Counted from the stretch's first letter, positions 24,411 to 34,564 are shown. The stretch is DNA of 64,000 bases from Flavobacterium sp. MC2016-06 (GCF_009711165.2 NZ_WMID02000020.1:1-64000); one strand, 5' to 3'. A program made the numbers and translations. Notes: generated from the sequence alone by a model not told the origin.

Positions 24411-25370
24411 TTAGATTCCGAATGCAGCTCTTGGCCCACCAGTAGCAAAAATAGCAGCCATTCTGGCTTTTTGTCCAGTAGAGAACATATACATAGCGTT
24501 ATCATCTGTGTAATCCATGTAGTTCATAGTCATTTCTACAGGAGTTCCAGAACAAGTACTGTAATGAGGATATGCAGGCACACCATAATTTGCAGTATTG
24601 TGAGTTGGAGTGTCAGATACTAAATCGCTTCCGCAAGTTGCATCTCCCCAAATGTGGCGTAAATTCATCCAGTGACCTACTTCGTGAGTAGCAGTTCTTC
24701 CTAAGTTATAAGGAGCATTTGCAGAACCAGATAATCCGAAATATTTAGGATCAATTACAACACCATCTGTAGCAGAAGCTCCACCAGGAAATTGCGCATA
24801 ACCTAAAATTCCACCACCAATAGTACAAGCCCATAAGTTAAGTTTTGTTGTTGGAGAAGTTGGTGCTAAACCACCTTGAGCCGTTTTCTTCATAGCATCA
24901 TTGGTTCCCCAAGATGTTTTTGTAGTAGTTTTTCTAATTATCTGATCTAAAACAAACGTGATTCCTACGTTAGCTTTAACACCAGAAAATAGTGCTGGTA
25001 CACTACTGTAATCAGAGTTTAATGCATTAAAATCTTTATTCAAAACATCAATTTGAGTTTGAATTTGTGCAGCCGAAATGTTTTCTGCCGTTGTTCTGTA
25101 TAAAACATTTACAACAACAGGAATTTCGATTTTGCCATTTACTAAACGGCCTGTGAAATTAGAAAGCGCTTGTTTCGAGGTAAAGGCTTCAATTTCGTTC
25201 ATTCTAATTGCAAGCATAGGGTCAGCTTTAAGCTGAGCTTCTAATACTTCTTGCGTTGCGCATCCGCGACGGGCAATCGCACTTACTTCAGATCCTGAAG
25301 AGTCAGTTTGGTCATTTTGACAAGAAAATAAAATCAAAGTTACAGCTGAGAATAATAAAATCTTTTTCAT
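24411..25370 (-). CDS. M43-family zinc metalloprotease lipoprotein
   Basis: A 319-residue exported protease. The lipobox LFSC gives acylated Cys17. A propeptide-like region (to about 80) precedes the catalytic domain. Zinc ligands His229, His233 and His239 and catalytic Glu230 are visible in HEVGHWMNLRHIWGD. The Met-turn follows in MTMNYMDYTDD, near 279-290. This is the pappalysin/cytophagalysin family. Unlike many flavobacterial secreted proteases it has no C-terminal type IX sorting domain, ending at GPRAAFGI, so it is probably membrane-anchored. It has its own terminator. Confidence 0.93.
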   Translation of the reverse strand: MKKILLFSAVTLILFSCQNDQTDSSGSEVSAIARRGCATQEVLEAQLKADPMLAIRMNEIEAFTSKQALSNFTGRLVNGKIEIPVVVNVLYRTTAENISAAQIQTQIDVLNKDFNALNSDYSSVPALFSGVKANVGITFVLDQIIRKTTTKTSWGTNDAMKKTAQGGLAPTSPTTKLNLWACTIGGGILGYAQFPGGASATDGVVIDPKYFGLSGSANAPYNLGRTATHEVGHWMNLRHIWGDATCGSDLVSDTPTHNTANYGVPAYPHYSTCSGTPVEMTMNYMDYTDDNAMYMFSTGQKARMAAIFATGGPRAAFGI

Positions 25371-25530
25371 AAAAAATTTGGGTTTTTGTTAAATAAACTG
25401 GTTTTAGTTAAACTATACCGCAATTTTATAACAAAACATTATTGTAAAAAAACTTTTACAGTTAAAATTTTTGTGAGAATTTTACAAACCCTTATATAAT
25501 CTAGTTCCTACAAAAAAACGCGTAAATTTA

Positions 25531-26025
25531 TTAAGAAGTAAATTCGTACAAAGCAATACTTGCAGCTTGCACAACATTCATGCTGCTGTTTTTTCCGAAC
25601 ATATTTATGTGCACAATTTGGTTCGAAATTTGTAAAATTTCATCACAAATTCCATCAATTTCACTTCCAATAATAAGTGCAATTTTTTGATTTTCAGGAA
25701 TTACAACTTCTTTTAGAGGTTTACTATTGCTTGCAATTTCCAAAGCAATAATTTCAAAGTTGTTTTCTTTTAGATAAGAAGTCAAGTCTTTTACTTCTTC
25801 TATTATAGTATGAGGTACGTGAAGATGCGTACTTCTAGAGGTTTTATTTATTTTTCTGGGCGTAAGCGGAATGTCTTTTCCTAAAAAGATAATATTTTCT
25901 ACGCCAAATGCTTCAGAGATTCTAAAAAGTGAGCCAATATTCTGCTGAAAATAAATATGATCGCAGACTAACGTGATAGGAAACGTTTTTTTTTCAAATT
26001 GATTTTCTTCGTGAGTAAGCTGCAC
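25531..26025 (-). CDS. TrmH/SpoU-family RNA methyltransferase
   Basis: A 164-residue SPOUT enzyme that 2'-O-methylates RNA ribose. It carries the three family motifs: NIGSLFRISEAFGVENIIFLG (motif 1), IALIIGSEIDGICDEIL (motif 2) and IHINMFGKNSSMNVVQAASIALYEF (motif 3), which together form the SAM-binding knot. It is the compact form without an N-terminal RNA-binding domain. Whether it acts on tRNA or rRNA is not clear. It is 14 bp downstream of the DUF4159 gene. Confidence 0.9.
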   Translation of the reverse strand: MQLTHEENQFEKKTFPITLVCDHIYFQQNIGSLFRISEAFGVENIIFLGKDIPLTPRKINKTSRSTHLHVPHTIIEEVKDLTSYLKENNFEIIALEIASNSKPLKEVVIPENQKIALIIGSEIDGICDEILQISNQIVHINMFGKNSSMNVVQAASIALYEFTS

Positions 26026-26039
26026 TTTTTTAGTGTATT

Positions 26040-26678
26040 TTAATTGGTAAAAATATAATTGATAATGTTAGCACCCATTTTCAGCGCTTTGTTTCTAACC
26101 TCTGCAGGATCGTTATGAACTTCGGGATCTTCCCATCCATCACCCAAATCACATTCGTACGTATATAAGAGTACTAATTTGTTTTCGATGAAAATTCCAA
26201 AAGCCTGCGCGCGCGTTCCATCGTGTTCGTGAATTTTTGGTAATCCGTTAGGGAAAGGAAATGGTTTCTGAAAAATAGGATGATTAGCAGGAAGCTCTAT
26301 CAAATCATTATTAGGAAATATTTTTTTAATTTCTTTTCTAATGTATTGATCCATACCGTAATTATCATCAATATGAAGAAAACCGCCGCCCGTTAAGTAA
26401 TTTCTAAGATTACTCACATCTGCATCACTAAAAACAACATTTCCGTGACCCGTCATGTGTACAAAAGGATACGAAAGCAAATCTGGATTACTTGGTTCTA
26501 CAGTAGATGGTTTTGGTTTTATTCTAGTATTAATAGTAGAATTACAAAAACTAATTAAGTTAGGAAGCGAAGTAGGGTTAGCGTACCAATCGCCGCCACC
26601 GCTGTATTTTAACAAAGCAATTTCTTGAGAAAATGAAGAAATAGAAACCAATAATAATGCGTAAAATATTTTTTTCAT
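26040..26678 (-). CDS. DUF4159-family exported protein
   Basis: A 212-residue protein with a signal peptide ending SSFSQ. It has the features of DUF4159, a glutamine-amidotransferase-like fold: LKYSGGGDWYANPTSLPNLI, YPFVHMTGHGN, LRNYLTGGGFLHIDDNYGMD and a late Tyr-Thr-Tyr-Glu segment followed by DLGDGWEDPE. The biochemical role of the family is not known. It lies between tRNA/rRNA modification genes, with a MITE-like repeat separating it from rsmE. Confidence 0.88.
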   Translation of the reverse strand: MKKIFYALLLVSISSFSQEIALLKYSGGGDWYANPTSLPNLISFCNSTINTRIKPKPSTVEPSNPDLLSYPFVHMTGHGNVVFSDADVSNLRNYLTGGGFLHIDDNYGMDQYIRKEIKKIFPNNDLIELPANHPIFQKPFPFPNGLPKIHEHDGTRAQAFGIFIENKLVLLYTYECDLGDGWEDPEVHNDPAEVRNKALKMGANIINYIFTN

Positions 26679-26722
26679 TCAATTATAAATTATCAAATTT
26701 TCCTTTTAAAATAGAGCGTTTC

Positions 26723-26807
26723 GTAATTGCGAGGAACGAAGTAACCTCACTAATAATAATACAAAGTTTGATTTTGTAAATGTGATTGCTTCATTCCTCG
26801 CAATGAC
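26723..26807. repeat. MITE-like element with GCGAGGAA terminal inverted repeats
   Basis: The left end reads GTAATTGCGAGGAACGAAGT and the right end, inverted, GTCATTGCGAGGAATGAAGC, enclosing an AT-rich centre. Repeats with ATTGCGAGGAAYGAAGCAATC ends are common in flavobacterial intergenic DNA. It sits between rsmE and the DUF4159 gene and has no coding capacity. Confidence 0.75.
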
Positions 26808-26820
26808 AAAGCTAACCTAT

Positions 26821-27531
26821 TTAGTTTGTTTCATTAAAAAAAACAACACTATGGCAGGCAACAATCGCTGCAGTTTCAGTTCGCAGACGCGTATTGCCCA
26901 ACATTACAGGTTTAAAATTGTTTTCTAATGCCAATGCGATTTCCTTTTCAGAAAAATCACCTTCGGGACCAATTAATATGGTAACATTTTCGTTAGGTTT
27001 TAAAACCTCTTTCAACGACTTTTTATCGGTTTCTTCGCAGTGAGCAATCAATTGTAAGCCCTCATTTTTTTGTTTAATGAATTCTTTAAACGAAATCCCT
27101 TCATTCAATTTAGGAAGATATGTTTCATTAGATTGTTTCATTGCCGAAAGAATGATTTTTTCAAAACGTTCTATATTAATAGATTTTCGCTCAGAACGAT
27201 CACAAAAAATAGGTGTAATTTCTTGAATACCAATTTCGGTAGCTTTTTCTAAAAACCATTCAAAACGATCATTCATTTTGGTTGGTGCAACGGCTAAGTG
27301 CAAACGAAATTTTGGTTCGTCAGCTTTTTTTACAGAAAGAATCTCAACCGTACATTTGTTATCAGAAGCCAATGTAATTTCGGTTTCAAATAATAATCCC
27401 AGACCATTTGTAACGTGTAAAATATCCGAATCTTTTTTGCGTAAAACCTTTATAATATGACGGCTTTCTTCTTTATCAAAAGAAAAAGTTTCGGTAGTTT
27501 CGTCTATATCTGGATTGTAAAATAACTGCAT
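26821..27531 (-). CDS. rsmE: 16S rRNA m3U1498 methyltransferase RsmE
   Basis: A 236-residue SPOUT methyltransferase that methylates N3 of U1498 in 16S rRNA. The N-terminal PUA-like domain includes SFDKEESRHIIKVLRKKDSD. The C-terminal knot shows EWFLEKATEIGIQEITPIFCDRSERK, VTILIGPEGDFSEKEI and LGNTRLRTETAAIVA, all hallmarks of the family. The length is normal. It starts 3 bp after the tsaD stop, so it is in one operon with tsaD. Confidence 0.96.
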   Translation of the reverse strand: MQLFYNPDIDETTETFSFDKEESRHIIKVLRKKDSDILHVTNGLGLLFETEITLASDNKCTVEILSVKKADEPKFRLHLAVAPTKMNDRFEWFLEKATEIGIQEITPIFCDRSERKSINIERFEKIILSAMKQSNETYLPKLNEGISFKEFIKQKNEGLQLIAHCEETDKKSLKEVLKPNENVTILIGPEGDFSEKEIALALENNFKPVMLGNTRLRTETAAIVACHSVVFFNETN

Positions 27532-27534
27532 AAT

Positions 27535-28557
27535 TTAAAATTGAATTCGCGCTTTAGAAACCACTGCTGAAGTTTCAAAACGACTTGATAAATATTTCTG
27601 ATAACCCACAATTCCTATCATTGCAGCATTATCAGTCGTGTATTCAAACTTCGGAACAAAAGTTTTCCATCCGTATTTGCCTTCACTTTCTTTTAATCGG
27701 GTTCTAATTCCCGAATTTGCAGAAACACCTCCGCCAATTGCGATTTGAGTGATTCCAGTTTCTTTTACTGCCAATTTTAATTTATCCATCAAAATTTCGA
27801 TAATCGTATATTGTATAGAAGCACAAATATCATTTAGGTTTTCTTCGATGAAATTTGGGTTCTCTAATTTTTTCTTCTGAATAAAATATAAAATAGCTGT
27901 TTTTAATCCAGAGAAACTAAAATCTAATCCCGGAACTTTAGGTTTTGTAAAAGCAAATGCTTTTGGATTCCCTAATTGAGCATATTTATCTATTAAAGGC
28001 CCGCCAGGATAAGGAAGTCCTAATATTTTAGCACTTTTATCAAATGCTTCTCCAACAGCATCATCTGTAGTTTCTCCGATAATTTCCATATCAAAAAAGC
28101 CGTTTACTTTTACAATCTGCGTGTGTCCGCCACTAATGGTTAAGGCCAAAAAAGGAAATTCTGGTTTATCAAAACCATCTTCGTCTATAAAATGGGCTAA
28201 AATATGGGCATGCATATGATTTACAGCAATTAGCGGCACCTTTAGCGCTAAGGCTAACGATTTACTAAAAGAGGTTCCTACTAATAAAGACCCCATTAAG
28301 CCTGGACCTTGCGTAAATGCAATGGCACTTAGCTGTTCTTTTTGTACATTTGCCTTACGAAGAGCAGCGTCTATTACAGGAACAATGTTCTGCTGGTGTG
28401 CTCTCGAAGCCAATTCTGGAACTACACCTCCGTATTGATTGTGAATTAATTGATTGGCAACAACATTAGAGAGGACTTTATCGTTATGTAAAACCGCGGC
28501 GGCAGTATCATCGCATGAACTTTCGATGGCTAGAATAAAAACCTCTGAATTTTGCAT
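27535..28557 (-). CDS. tsaD: tRNA t6A37 threonylcarbamoyltransferase subunit TsaD
   Basis: A 340-residue ASKHA-fold protein that transfers threonylcarbamoyl to A37 of ANN-decoding tRNAs, with TsaB and TsaE. Visible features are ILAIESSCDDTAAAV at the start, metal-binding His114 and His118 in NHMHAH, DFSFSGLKTA and the C-terminal TDNAAMIG. I chose the ATG at 28557 (MQNSEV...) rather than an upstream start at 28629: the extension has no family counterpart, and the length then matches other TsaD proteins. It is the first gene of the operon with rsmE. Confidence 0.96.
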   Translation of the reverse strand: MQNSEVFILAIESSCDDTAAAVLHNDKVLSNVVANQLIHNQYGGVVPELASRAHQQNIVPVIDAALRKANVQKEQLSAIAFTQGPGLMGSLLVGTSFSKSLALALKVPLIAVNHMHAHILAHFIDEDGFDKPEFPFLALTISGGHTQIVKVNGFFDMEIIGETTDDAVGEAFDKSAKILGLPYPGGPLIDKYAQLGNPKAFAFTKPKVPGLDFSFSGLKTAILYFIQKKKLENPNFIEENLNDICASIQYTIIEILMDKLKLAVKETGITQIAIGGGVSANSGIRTRLKESEGKYGWKTFVPKFEYTTDNAAMIGIVGYQKYLSSRFETSAVVSKARIQF

Positions 28558-28750
28558 ATAAAGGCACGAATTTTGGATTATATTTGACAAATCAAATTTT
28601 AATATTTCTTTGATTGAAGCAGAAGCCAAAATTAAAGAATTTTTATCAAAACAGCCGTCCTTTGTCTGTTCAAAATAAATTTAAAAGAAAACTAAAATAA
28701 AAGCAGCTATCAAAAAAGTAAAGAAAATAATATCAAGAACCCTAATTGGG

Positions 28751-31700
28751 TTGATTTTACTTTTGTTAGCACTTGCTATCATCTTGTCTCTTCCTATCGT
28801 TCAAACAAAAATTGGTCGTTACGTTACAGAAACTCTTAATAATGATTTTAAAACAGATATTAATGTAGACAAAGTCGCAATTAATATTTTTGGAGGTGTA
28901 AAACTTAAAAAAGTATTGATTTTAGATCATCATAAAAAAACCATGATTTATTCGGATGTTATTACGACCGATATTTTGAGTTTTAAAAGATTGATAGACG
29001 GTGATTTAATTTTTGGAGACATTCGCTTAACGGGTTTGATTTTTAATTTAAAAACCTATAAAAACGAAAACGAGAACAATATTAATAAGTTTATTAAATT
29101 GTTTGAAACAGGAAAACCTTCAAAATCTAAAAAACACTTTTTACTTACGGCTAGAAACGCTTATATTTCTCAAGGTAGTTTTTCTGTGGTTGATGAAAAT
29201 AAAAATACGCCTAGATTTCTAGATTTCAAAAAACTAAACGCCTATATCAGTGATTTTAAATTGTATGGGCCAGATGTAAATACTATTATTCATAGATTTT
29301 CTTTTTTAGACCACCGCGGTTTGTATGTTTCTAATTTTGCTGGAAAATTTAGTTATACCAAAAAACAGATTAAGGTTGAAAACTTAGCAATAAAAACCAA
29401 AAGATCATCTCTTTACGGAATTGCGATTTTAAATTATAAAGTGGAAGATTTTCTAGATTTTACCGATAAAGTAAAATTTAATGTTGTTTTAGATTCAGCT
29501 TCAATAGCTTCAAACGATATTCGTTATTTTTATGACGGATTGGGTAAAAACCAGCATTTTAAAGTAAAAACGAAACTAAGAGGAACGCTTAATAATCTAA
29601 ATTTAAATCATCTTAGACTTAGCGATACTAACGGTTCTAGAATTGTTGGTAATATTAATTTTAGAAATCTTTTAGGAAGCAAAACGCAAAAGTTTTCTAT
29701 GGATGGAAAGTTTGATAAACTAGTTTCCAGCTACGACAATTTGGTTGTTTTAATGCCAATTGTTTTGGGTAAAAAACTTCCGATAGAACTTAAGCGAATT
29801 GGTAAATTTACTATTGTTGGTAAGGCAAAAGTTTCGACTACTGCTTTAGAAACTGATTTTAAAATGCTTACCGATTTAGGAAACGGTCAAGTAGATCTCC
29901 ATTTAAACAATATGGATTTTATCGATAAGGCTTCTTATTCTGGAAATATAGTCTTAGAAAATTTTGATGTTGGTACAGTTTTAAGCCGAAAAGATATAGG
30001 AAGAACAACCTTAAATTTAGATGTAGACGGTGTTGGTTTTACAGAGAAATATCTAAATACGATTGTAAAAGGTGATATTGCGACACTAGATTATAATAAA
30101 TACACGTATCATAATATTATTATAAATGGTAATTTTAAACTACCATATTATAAAGGACAAGTTTCTGTAAACGATCCAAATTTAAATTTAATGTTTGATG
30201 GTTTAGTAGATTTAAGTAAAAAAGAAAGCCGATATGATTTTCATATTAATGTCGAAAATTCAGATTTGCGAAAACTTAAACTCGTAAACGATTCAATTTC
30301 ATATTTTAAAGGAGATGCAGTTGTTCATTTAACCGGAAATTCTATAGAAAACCTTCAAGGAGATATTTTAATTAATGATGCTGTTTATCAAAACCCGAAA
30401 GCAACCTATGCTTTTGAAGAAATAAAAGTAAATTCTAATTTTGATCAAGATAAACTGCGTACCATAACCATAAATTCTAATGATGTGGTTAATGGGAAAA
30501 TTGTGGGTAAATTTCAGTTTGCACAATTAGATAAATTAGTCATGAACTCCGTTGGAAGTCTTTATACTAACTACAAGCCTTATAAAGTTAAAAAAGGTCA
30601 GTTTCTGCGTTTCAATTTTCATGTATATAATAAGGTAGTCGAAATGTTGTATCCAGAAATGAAAATTGACTCGAGTACAGTTGTGCGAGGGAAAATAGAT
30701 TCGGATCTGCAAGAGTTTAAATTTAGATTTAATTCAAAACAAATTACAGCAGCAAAAAATACCTTTGATAATATTAGAGTTAATATCGATAATAAAAATA
30801 CGCTTTACAATGCTTATGTCGAATTAGACAGTATTAAAACACCGTATTATAAAGTAAGAGATTTTAGTTTAATTAATGTTACCGGTAAAGATACTTTGTT
30901 TGTACGTTCTGAGTTTAAGGGAGGCGACAAAGGCGAAGATTATTACAATCTGGATTTGTATCATACAATAGATAAAAATAAAAATAATATTATTGGAATC
31001 AAAAAATCTGAAATGAAGTTTAAAGACTATTTATGGTATTTAAATGAAAATGCAGAGCAAGACAATCAGATTGTTTTTGACCAGTATTTTAAAAATTTCA
31101 GCATTGATAATATTGTTTTATCTCATGAAAATCAGAAAATTGATTTAAACGGAGTAATAAAAGGCAAAGATTATAAAGATCTGGTGCTGAATTTTGAAGA
31201 TGTTGATATTAATAAGATTACACCATTTAATTCGAAATTTGTATTTAACGGTAATCTAAACGGAACTGTCAATTATAAGCAGAACAAACTGGTTTATCAG
31301 CCCACGGCCGCGATTGTCATAGATCATCTTAATTTGAATAAAATTGAATTAGGAACGTTGAAATTTGATATTGCAGGAGATGAAAATTTTAGAAAGTTTA
31401 CCATAAACTCGTCGATACAAAATGGTTTTACCGAATCGTTTAGGGCTAATGGAACTTTTGCCGTAGAGAATAAAGAAACGGTTCTTGATTTAAATTTAAA
31501 ATTAGAAGGATTTAATCTGGCTACTTTAGGAACTGTTGGAGGAGATGTTCTATCGAATGTAAGAGGAACAGTTTCAGGAAATGCTGCAGTAGTTGGAAAT
31601 ATAAATAAGCCTGAAATTAATGGTAGATTGTATGTAGAAGATGCCGGAATGACAATTCCGTACCTTAATACAGATTACGAATTGACTGATCGAACGGTTA

Positions 31701-33268
31701 TTGACTTAACGAACGAAAGGTTTTTATTTAGAAATAATCAGCTTACAGATACTAAATACAAAACAAAAGGTTTGTTGAACGGAAGTATCGAACATCATAA
31801 TTTTGGAGATTGGAAACTTGATTTAACAATTACCTCCAAACGATTATTGGCTCTTGATACCAAAGACAGTGAAGATGCAGCTTATTATGGTACAGCATTT
31901 ATAAACGGAACGGCAAGTATAAAAGGTCCAACAGATGGTTTATTTATAAAGGTAGATGCAAAATCGGAAAAAGGTACAGAAGTTAAAATTCCGATTAATA
32001 ATACACAGAGCGTTGGAGAAAGCAGCTGGATTCATTTTGTGACGCCAAAAGAGAAATACAATTTAGCCAACGGTATTGTTGAAAAAACAAAAAATTATAA
32101 TGGTCTAGAATTAGAATTTGATTTTGATATTACGCCAGATGCCGAAGTAGAAGTTATTCTAGATAGAAATTCCGGCCATGGTATGAAAGGAAAAGGATAC
32201 GGATCGTTATTATTTAAAATCAATACGCTTGGTAAATTTAATATGTGGGGAGATTTCCAGGCATATGAGGGAACCTATAATTTTAAATACGGAGGATTAG
32301 TCGATAAAAAATTCTCGGTTAAAAAAGGTGGTTCTATTATTTGGGAAGGAAACCCAATGAAAGCACAGTTGAATTTGGAAGCCGTTTATAAAACAACGGC
32401 AAATCCTGCAGTGTTATTAGACAATACCTCTTCATTTAATAAAAAAGTACCTGTAGAAGTTGTTATCGGATTAAGAGGAGATTTAACAAGCCCGGAACCT
32501 AATTTTGATATTCAGTTTCCATCTGTCAGCAACGTATTAAAATCGGAGATACAATATAAGTTAGACGACAAAGATATTCGCCAGACGCAGGCCTTGTATT
32601 TATTGTCTACGGGTTCGTTTATGAGTACAGACGGATTTAGTCAAGGTGATTTATCTGGAACACTTACAGAAACAGCATCTAGTTTATTAGGAAGCATTAT
32701 AAAATCGAATAATGATAAAGTTAATGTTGATTTTAATTACATCTCTGCCGATAAAAGATTAGGACAGGAAGCAGACGGTCAGTTTGTAGCTAATATTTCT
32801 TCGCAGGTAAATGAAAGAATTACCATTAATGGTAAATTAGGAGTTCCAGTTGGAGGTGTTAACGAATCTGCAATTGTAGGAGATATCGAAATACTTTATA
32901 GAGTAAACGAAGACGGAACAATGAATCTTCGTTTGTTTAATAAAGAAAATGATATTAATTATATAGGGCAGGGAATTGGCTACACGCAAGGAGTCGGTGT
33001 TTCGTACGAAGTAGATTTTGATACTTTTACTGAATTGGTTAATAAATTATTCAAAAACCATAAGATAGAAAAAGCCGTAAAATCTTCGGGAACTGATTTG
33101 CCAGATTCGTATCTAAATCCAGATTATGTAAACTTTACAACTAAAAAAGATTCTGAAAAGAATAAAAAGCAAGCAGCCGAAGAAAAAAAGAAACAAGAAG
33201 AAAAGAAAAAGCAAGAGCCCGTAAATAATAATAATCAAGGATTGATTCCTGATAATGAAGATTTTTAA
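28751..33268 (+). CDS. tamB: TamB/AsmA-type translocation and assembly module protein
   Basis: A 1505-residue envelope protein with an N-terminal membrane anchor and a very long beta-helical groove, built of repeated beta strands, spanning the periplasm. The C-terminal DUF490/TamB domain (about 1080-1420) shows GSLLFKINTLGKFNMWGDFQ and VVIGLRGDLTSPEPNFDIQFPSVS. The tail ends in a Lys/Glu-rich, low-complexity stretch. Such proteins move phospholipids or help outer-membrane protein assembly. The listed start is a TTG. The frame is open further upstream to 28685 and encodes a basic stretch typical of the family but contains no ATG, GTG or TTG, so the true start is unclear. Confidence 0.93.
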   Translation: MILLLLALAIILSLPIVQTKIGRYVTETLNNDFKTDINVDKVAINIFGGVKLKKVLILDHHKKTMIYSDVITTDILSFKRLIDGDLIFGDIRLTGLIFNLKTYKNENENNINKFIKLFETGKPSKSKKHFLLTARNAYISQGSFSVVDENKNTPRFLDFKKLNAYISDFKLYGPDVNTIIHRFSFLDHRGLYVSNFAGKFSYTKKQIKVENLAIKTKRSSLYGIAILNYKVEDFLDFTDKVKFNVVLDSASIASNDIRYFYDGLGKNQHFKVKTKLRGTLNNLNLNHLRLSDTNGSRIVGNINFRNLLGSKTQKFSMDGKFDKLVSSYDNLVVLMPIVLGKKLPIELKRIGKFTIVGKAKVSTTALETDFKMLTDLGNGQVDLHLNNMDFIDKASYSGNIVLENFDVGTVLSRKDIGRTTLNLDVDGVGFTEKYLNTIVKGDIATLDYNKYTYHNIIINGNFKLPYYKGQVSVNDPNLNLMFDGLVDLSKKESRYDFHINVENSDLRKLKLVNDSISYFKGDAVVHLTGNSIENLQGDILINDAVYQNPKATYAFEEIKVNSNFDQDKLRTITINSNDVVNGKIVGKFQFAQLDKLVMNSVGSLYTNYKPYKVKKGQFLRFNFHVYNKVVEMLYPEMKIDSSTVVRGKIDSDLQEFKFRFNSKQITAAKNTFDNIRVNIDNKNTLYNAYVELDSIKTPYYKVRDFSLINVTGKDTLFVRSEFKGGDKGEDYYNLDLYHTIDKNKNNIIGIKKSEMKFKDYLWYLNENAEQDNQIVFDQYFKNFSIDNIVLSHENQKIDLNGVIKGKDYKDLVLNFEDVDINKITPFNSKFVFNGNLNGTVNYKQNKLVYQPTAAIVIDHLNLNKIELGTLKFDIAGDENFRKFTINSSIQNGFTESFRANGTFAVENKETVLDLNLKLEGFNLATLGTVGGDVLSNVRGTVSGNAAVVGNINKPEINGRLYVEDAGMTIPYLNTDYELTDRTVIDLTNERFLFRNNQLTDTKYKTKGLLNGSIEHHNFGDWKLDLTITSKRLLALDTKDSEDAAYYGTAFINGTASIKGPTDGLFIKVDAKSEKGTEVKIPINNTQSVGESSWIHFVTPKEKYNLANGIVEKTKNYNGLELEFDFDITPDAEVEVILDRNSGHGMKGKGYGSLLFKINTLGKFNMWGDFQAYEGTYNFKYGGLVDKKFSVKKGGSIIWEGNPMKAQLNLEAVYKTTANPAVLLDNTSSFNKKVPVEVVIGLRGDLTSPEPNFDIQFPSVSNVLKSEIQYKLDDKDIRQTQALYLLSTGSFMSTDGFSQGDLSGTLTETASSLLGSIIKSNNDKVNVDFNYISADKRLGQEADGQFVANISSQVNERITINGKLGVPVGGVNESAIVGDIEILYRVNEDGTMNLRLFNKENDINYIGQGIGYTQGVGVSYEVDFDTFTELVNKLFKNHKIEKAVKSSGTDLPDSYLNPDYVNFTTKKDSEKNKKQAAEEKKKQEEKKKQEPVNNNNQGLIPDNEDF

Positions 33269-33293
33269 GCTATTGTTAAAAATATCTTATTCT

Positions 33294-33323
33294 AAAACCA
33301 TTATTCTATATAATGGTTTTTTT
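33294..33323 (+). terminator. Terminator after tamB
   Basis: AAAACCATTAT (33294-33304) pairs perfectly with 33310-33320 around a five-base loop and runs into T. The remaining 250 bp before pfkA hold no further feature I can support. Confidence 0.85.
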
Positions 33324-33577
33324 ATGCTTAATTTTAGATTTTTATTCTGCTTTTTTGATTCTAATGAAAATTTGAAATTTTATAACACTTCAATAAGGTA
33401 TTGTTAATTTTAAAGATTTAATTAAAATAGGTGCCTTTTATTATTTTAAATGAAATTTTTAGTATCAAAAAACTTATTAACGAAAACGTTTGAATTTAAC
33501 ATATTTTATTAATTTATAATAAACATAACCCGAAAAGTGGTGAATGTTTGCTAATTTTACACTTTAATACTTAAATA

Positions 33578-34564
33578 ATGCCAAAAACAATAAAAAAAGT
33601 TGGTGTTCTAACTTCAGGAGGAGACTCACCAGGAATGAATGCCGCAATACGATCAGTTGTTCGAACATGCGCTTTTCACAATATAGAATGCATAGGAATT
33701 TATAGAGGGTATCAAGGAATGATCGAAGGGGACTTCAAAGAAATGGGACCTCGAAGTGTAAATAATATAGTAAACAAAGGTGGAACGATCTTAAAATCGG
33801 CTCGTTCTGTTGAGTTTAGAACCCCAGAAGGTAGAAAAAAAGCGCACGAGAATCTTGTGAAAGCTGGAGTAGATGCTCTAGTTGTCATAGGTGGAGACGG
33901 AAGTTTTACCGGAGGATTGATTTTTAATTCAGAATATGATTTTCCAGTAATGGGAATTCCGGGTACAATTGATAATGATATTTATGGTACAAGCCATACT
34001 TTAGGGTATGATACCGCTTTAAATACAGTTGTAGATTGTATCGATAAAATTAGAGATACTGCAAGTTCACACAACCGTCTGTTTTTTGTAGAGGTTATGG
34101 GTAGAGATGCAGGACACATTGCTCTTAATGCTGGAATTGGAGCTGGTGCAGAAGAAATTCTTATTCCTGAAGAAGATTTAGGTTTAGATCGATTACTTGA
34201 CTCTCTTCAAAAAAGTAAAGCTTCAGGAAAATCATCAAGTATAGTGGTTATTGCTGAGGGAGATAAAATTGGTAAAAACGTATTCGAATTAAAAGATTAC
34301 GTAGAAACTAATTTACCTGAGTACGACGTAAGAGTTTCAGTTTTAGGACACATGCAGCGTGGTGGATCTCCATCTTGTTTTGACCGTGTTTTAGCAAGCC
34401 GTTTGGGTGTTAAAGCCGTAGAGTCATTAATAGAAGGAAAGTCAAATTATATGGTTGGATTACAAGCAGATAAAGTGGCTCTTACACCATTAGAACAAGC
34501 AATCAAAGGAAAATCTGAGATTGATAGAGAATTGTTGAGAGTGTCTGATATAATGTCAACATAG
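33578..34564 (+). CDS. pfkA: ATP-dependent 6-phosphofructokinase
   Basis: A 328-residue glycolytic enzyme phosphorylating fructose 6-phosphate. Family motifs are in order: VLTSGGDSPGMNAAIR (ATP site), GYQGMIEGDF, VVIGGDGSFTGG, GIPGTIDNDI with the catalytic Asp, EVMGRDAGHIA, and GHMQRGGSPSCFDR. The Gly-Gly-Asp-Gly motif is the ATP-using form rather than the pyrophosphate form. Length is standard. It is followed 95 bp later by gap on the same strand, making a small glycolytic cluster. Confidence 0.97.
   Translation: MPKTIKKVGVLTSGGDSPGMNAAIRSVVRTCAFHNIECIGIYRGYQGMIEGDFKEMGPRSVNNIVNKGGTILKSARSVEFRTPEGRKKAHENLVKAGVDALVVIGGDGSFTGGLIFNSEYDFPVMGIPGTIDNDIYGTSHTLGYDTALNTVVDCIDKIRDTASSHNRLFFVEVMGRDAGHIALNAGIGAGAEEILIPEEDLGLDRLLDSLQKSKASGKSSSIVVIAEGDKIGKNVFELKDYVETNLPEYDVRVSVLGHMQRGGSPSCFDRVLASRLGVKAVESLIEGKSNYMVGLQADKVALTPLEQAIKGKSEIDRELLRVSDIMST

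Noticed and set aside
24336..24623. Plus-strand ORF opposite the M43 protease gene
   Set aside because: It is a shadow of the protease gene and its terminator, with no domain character.
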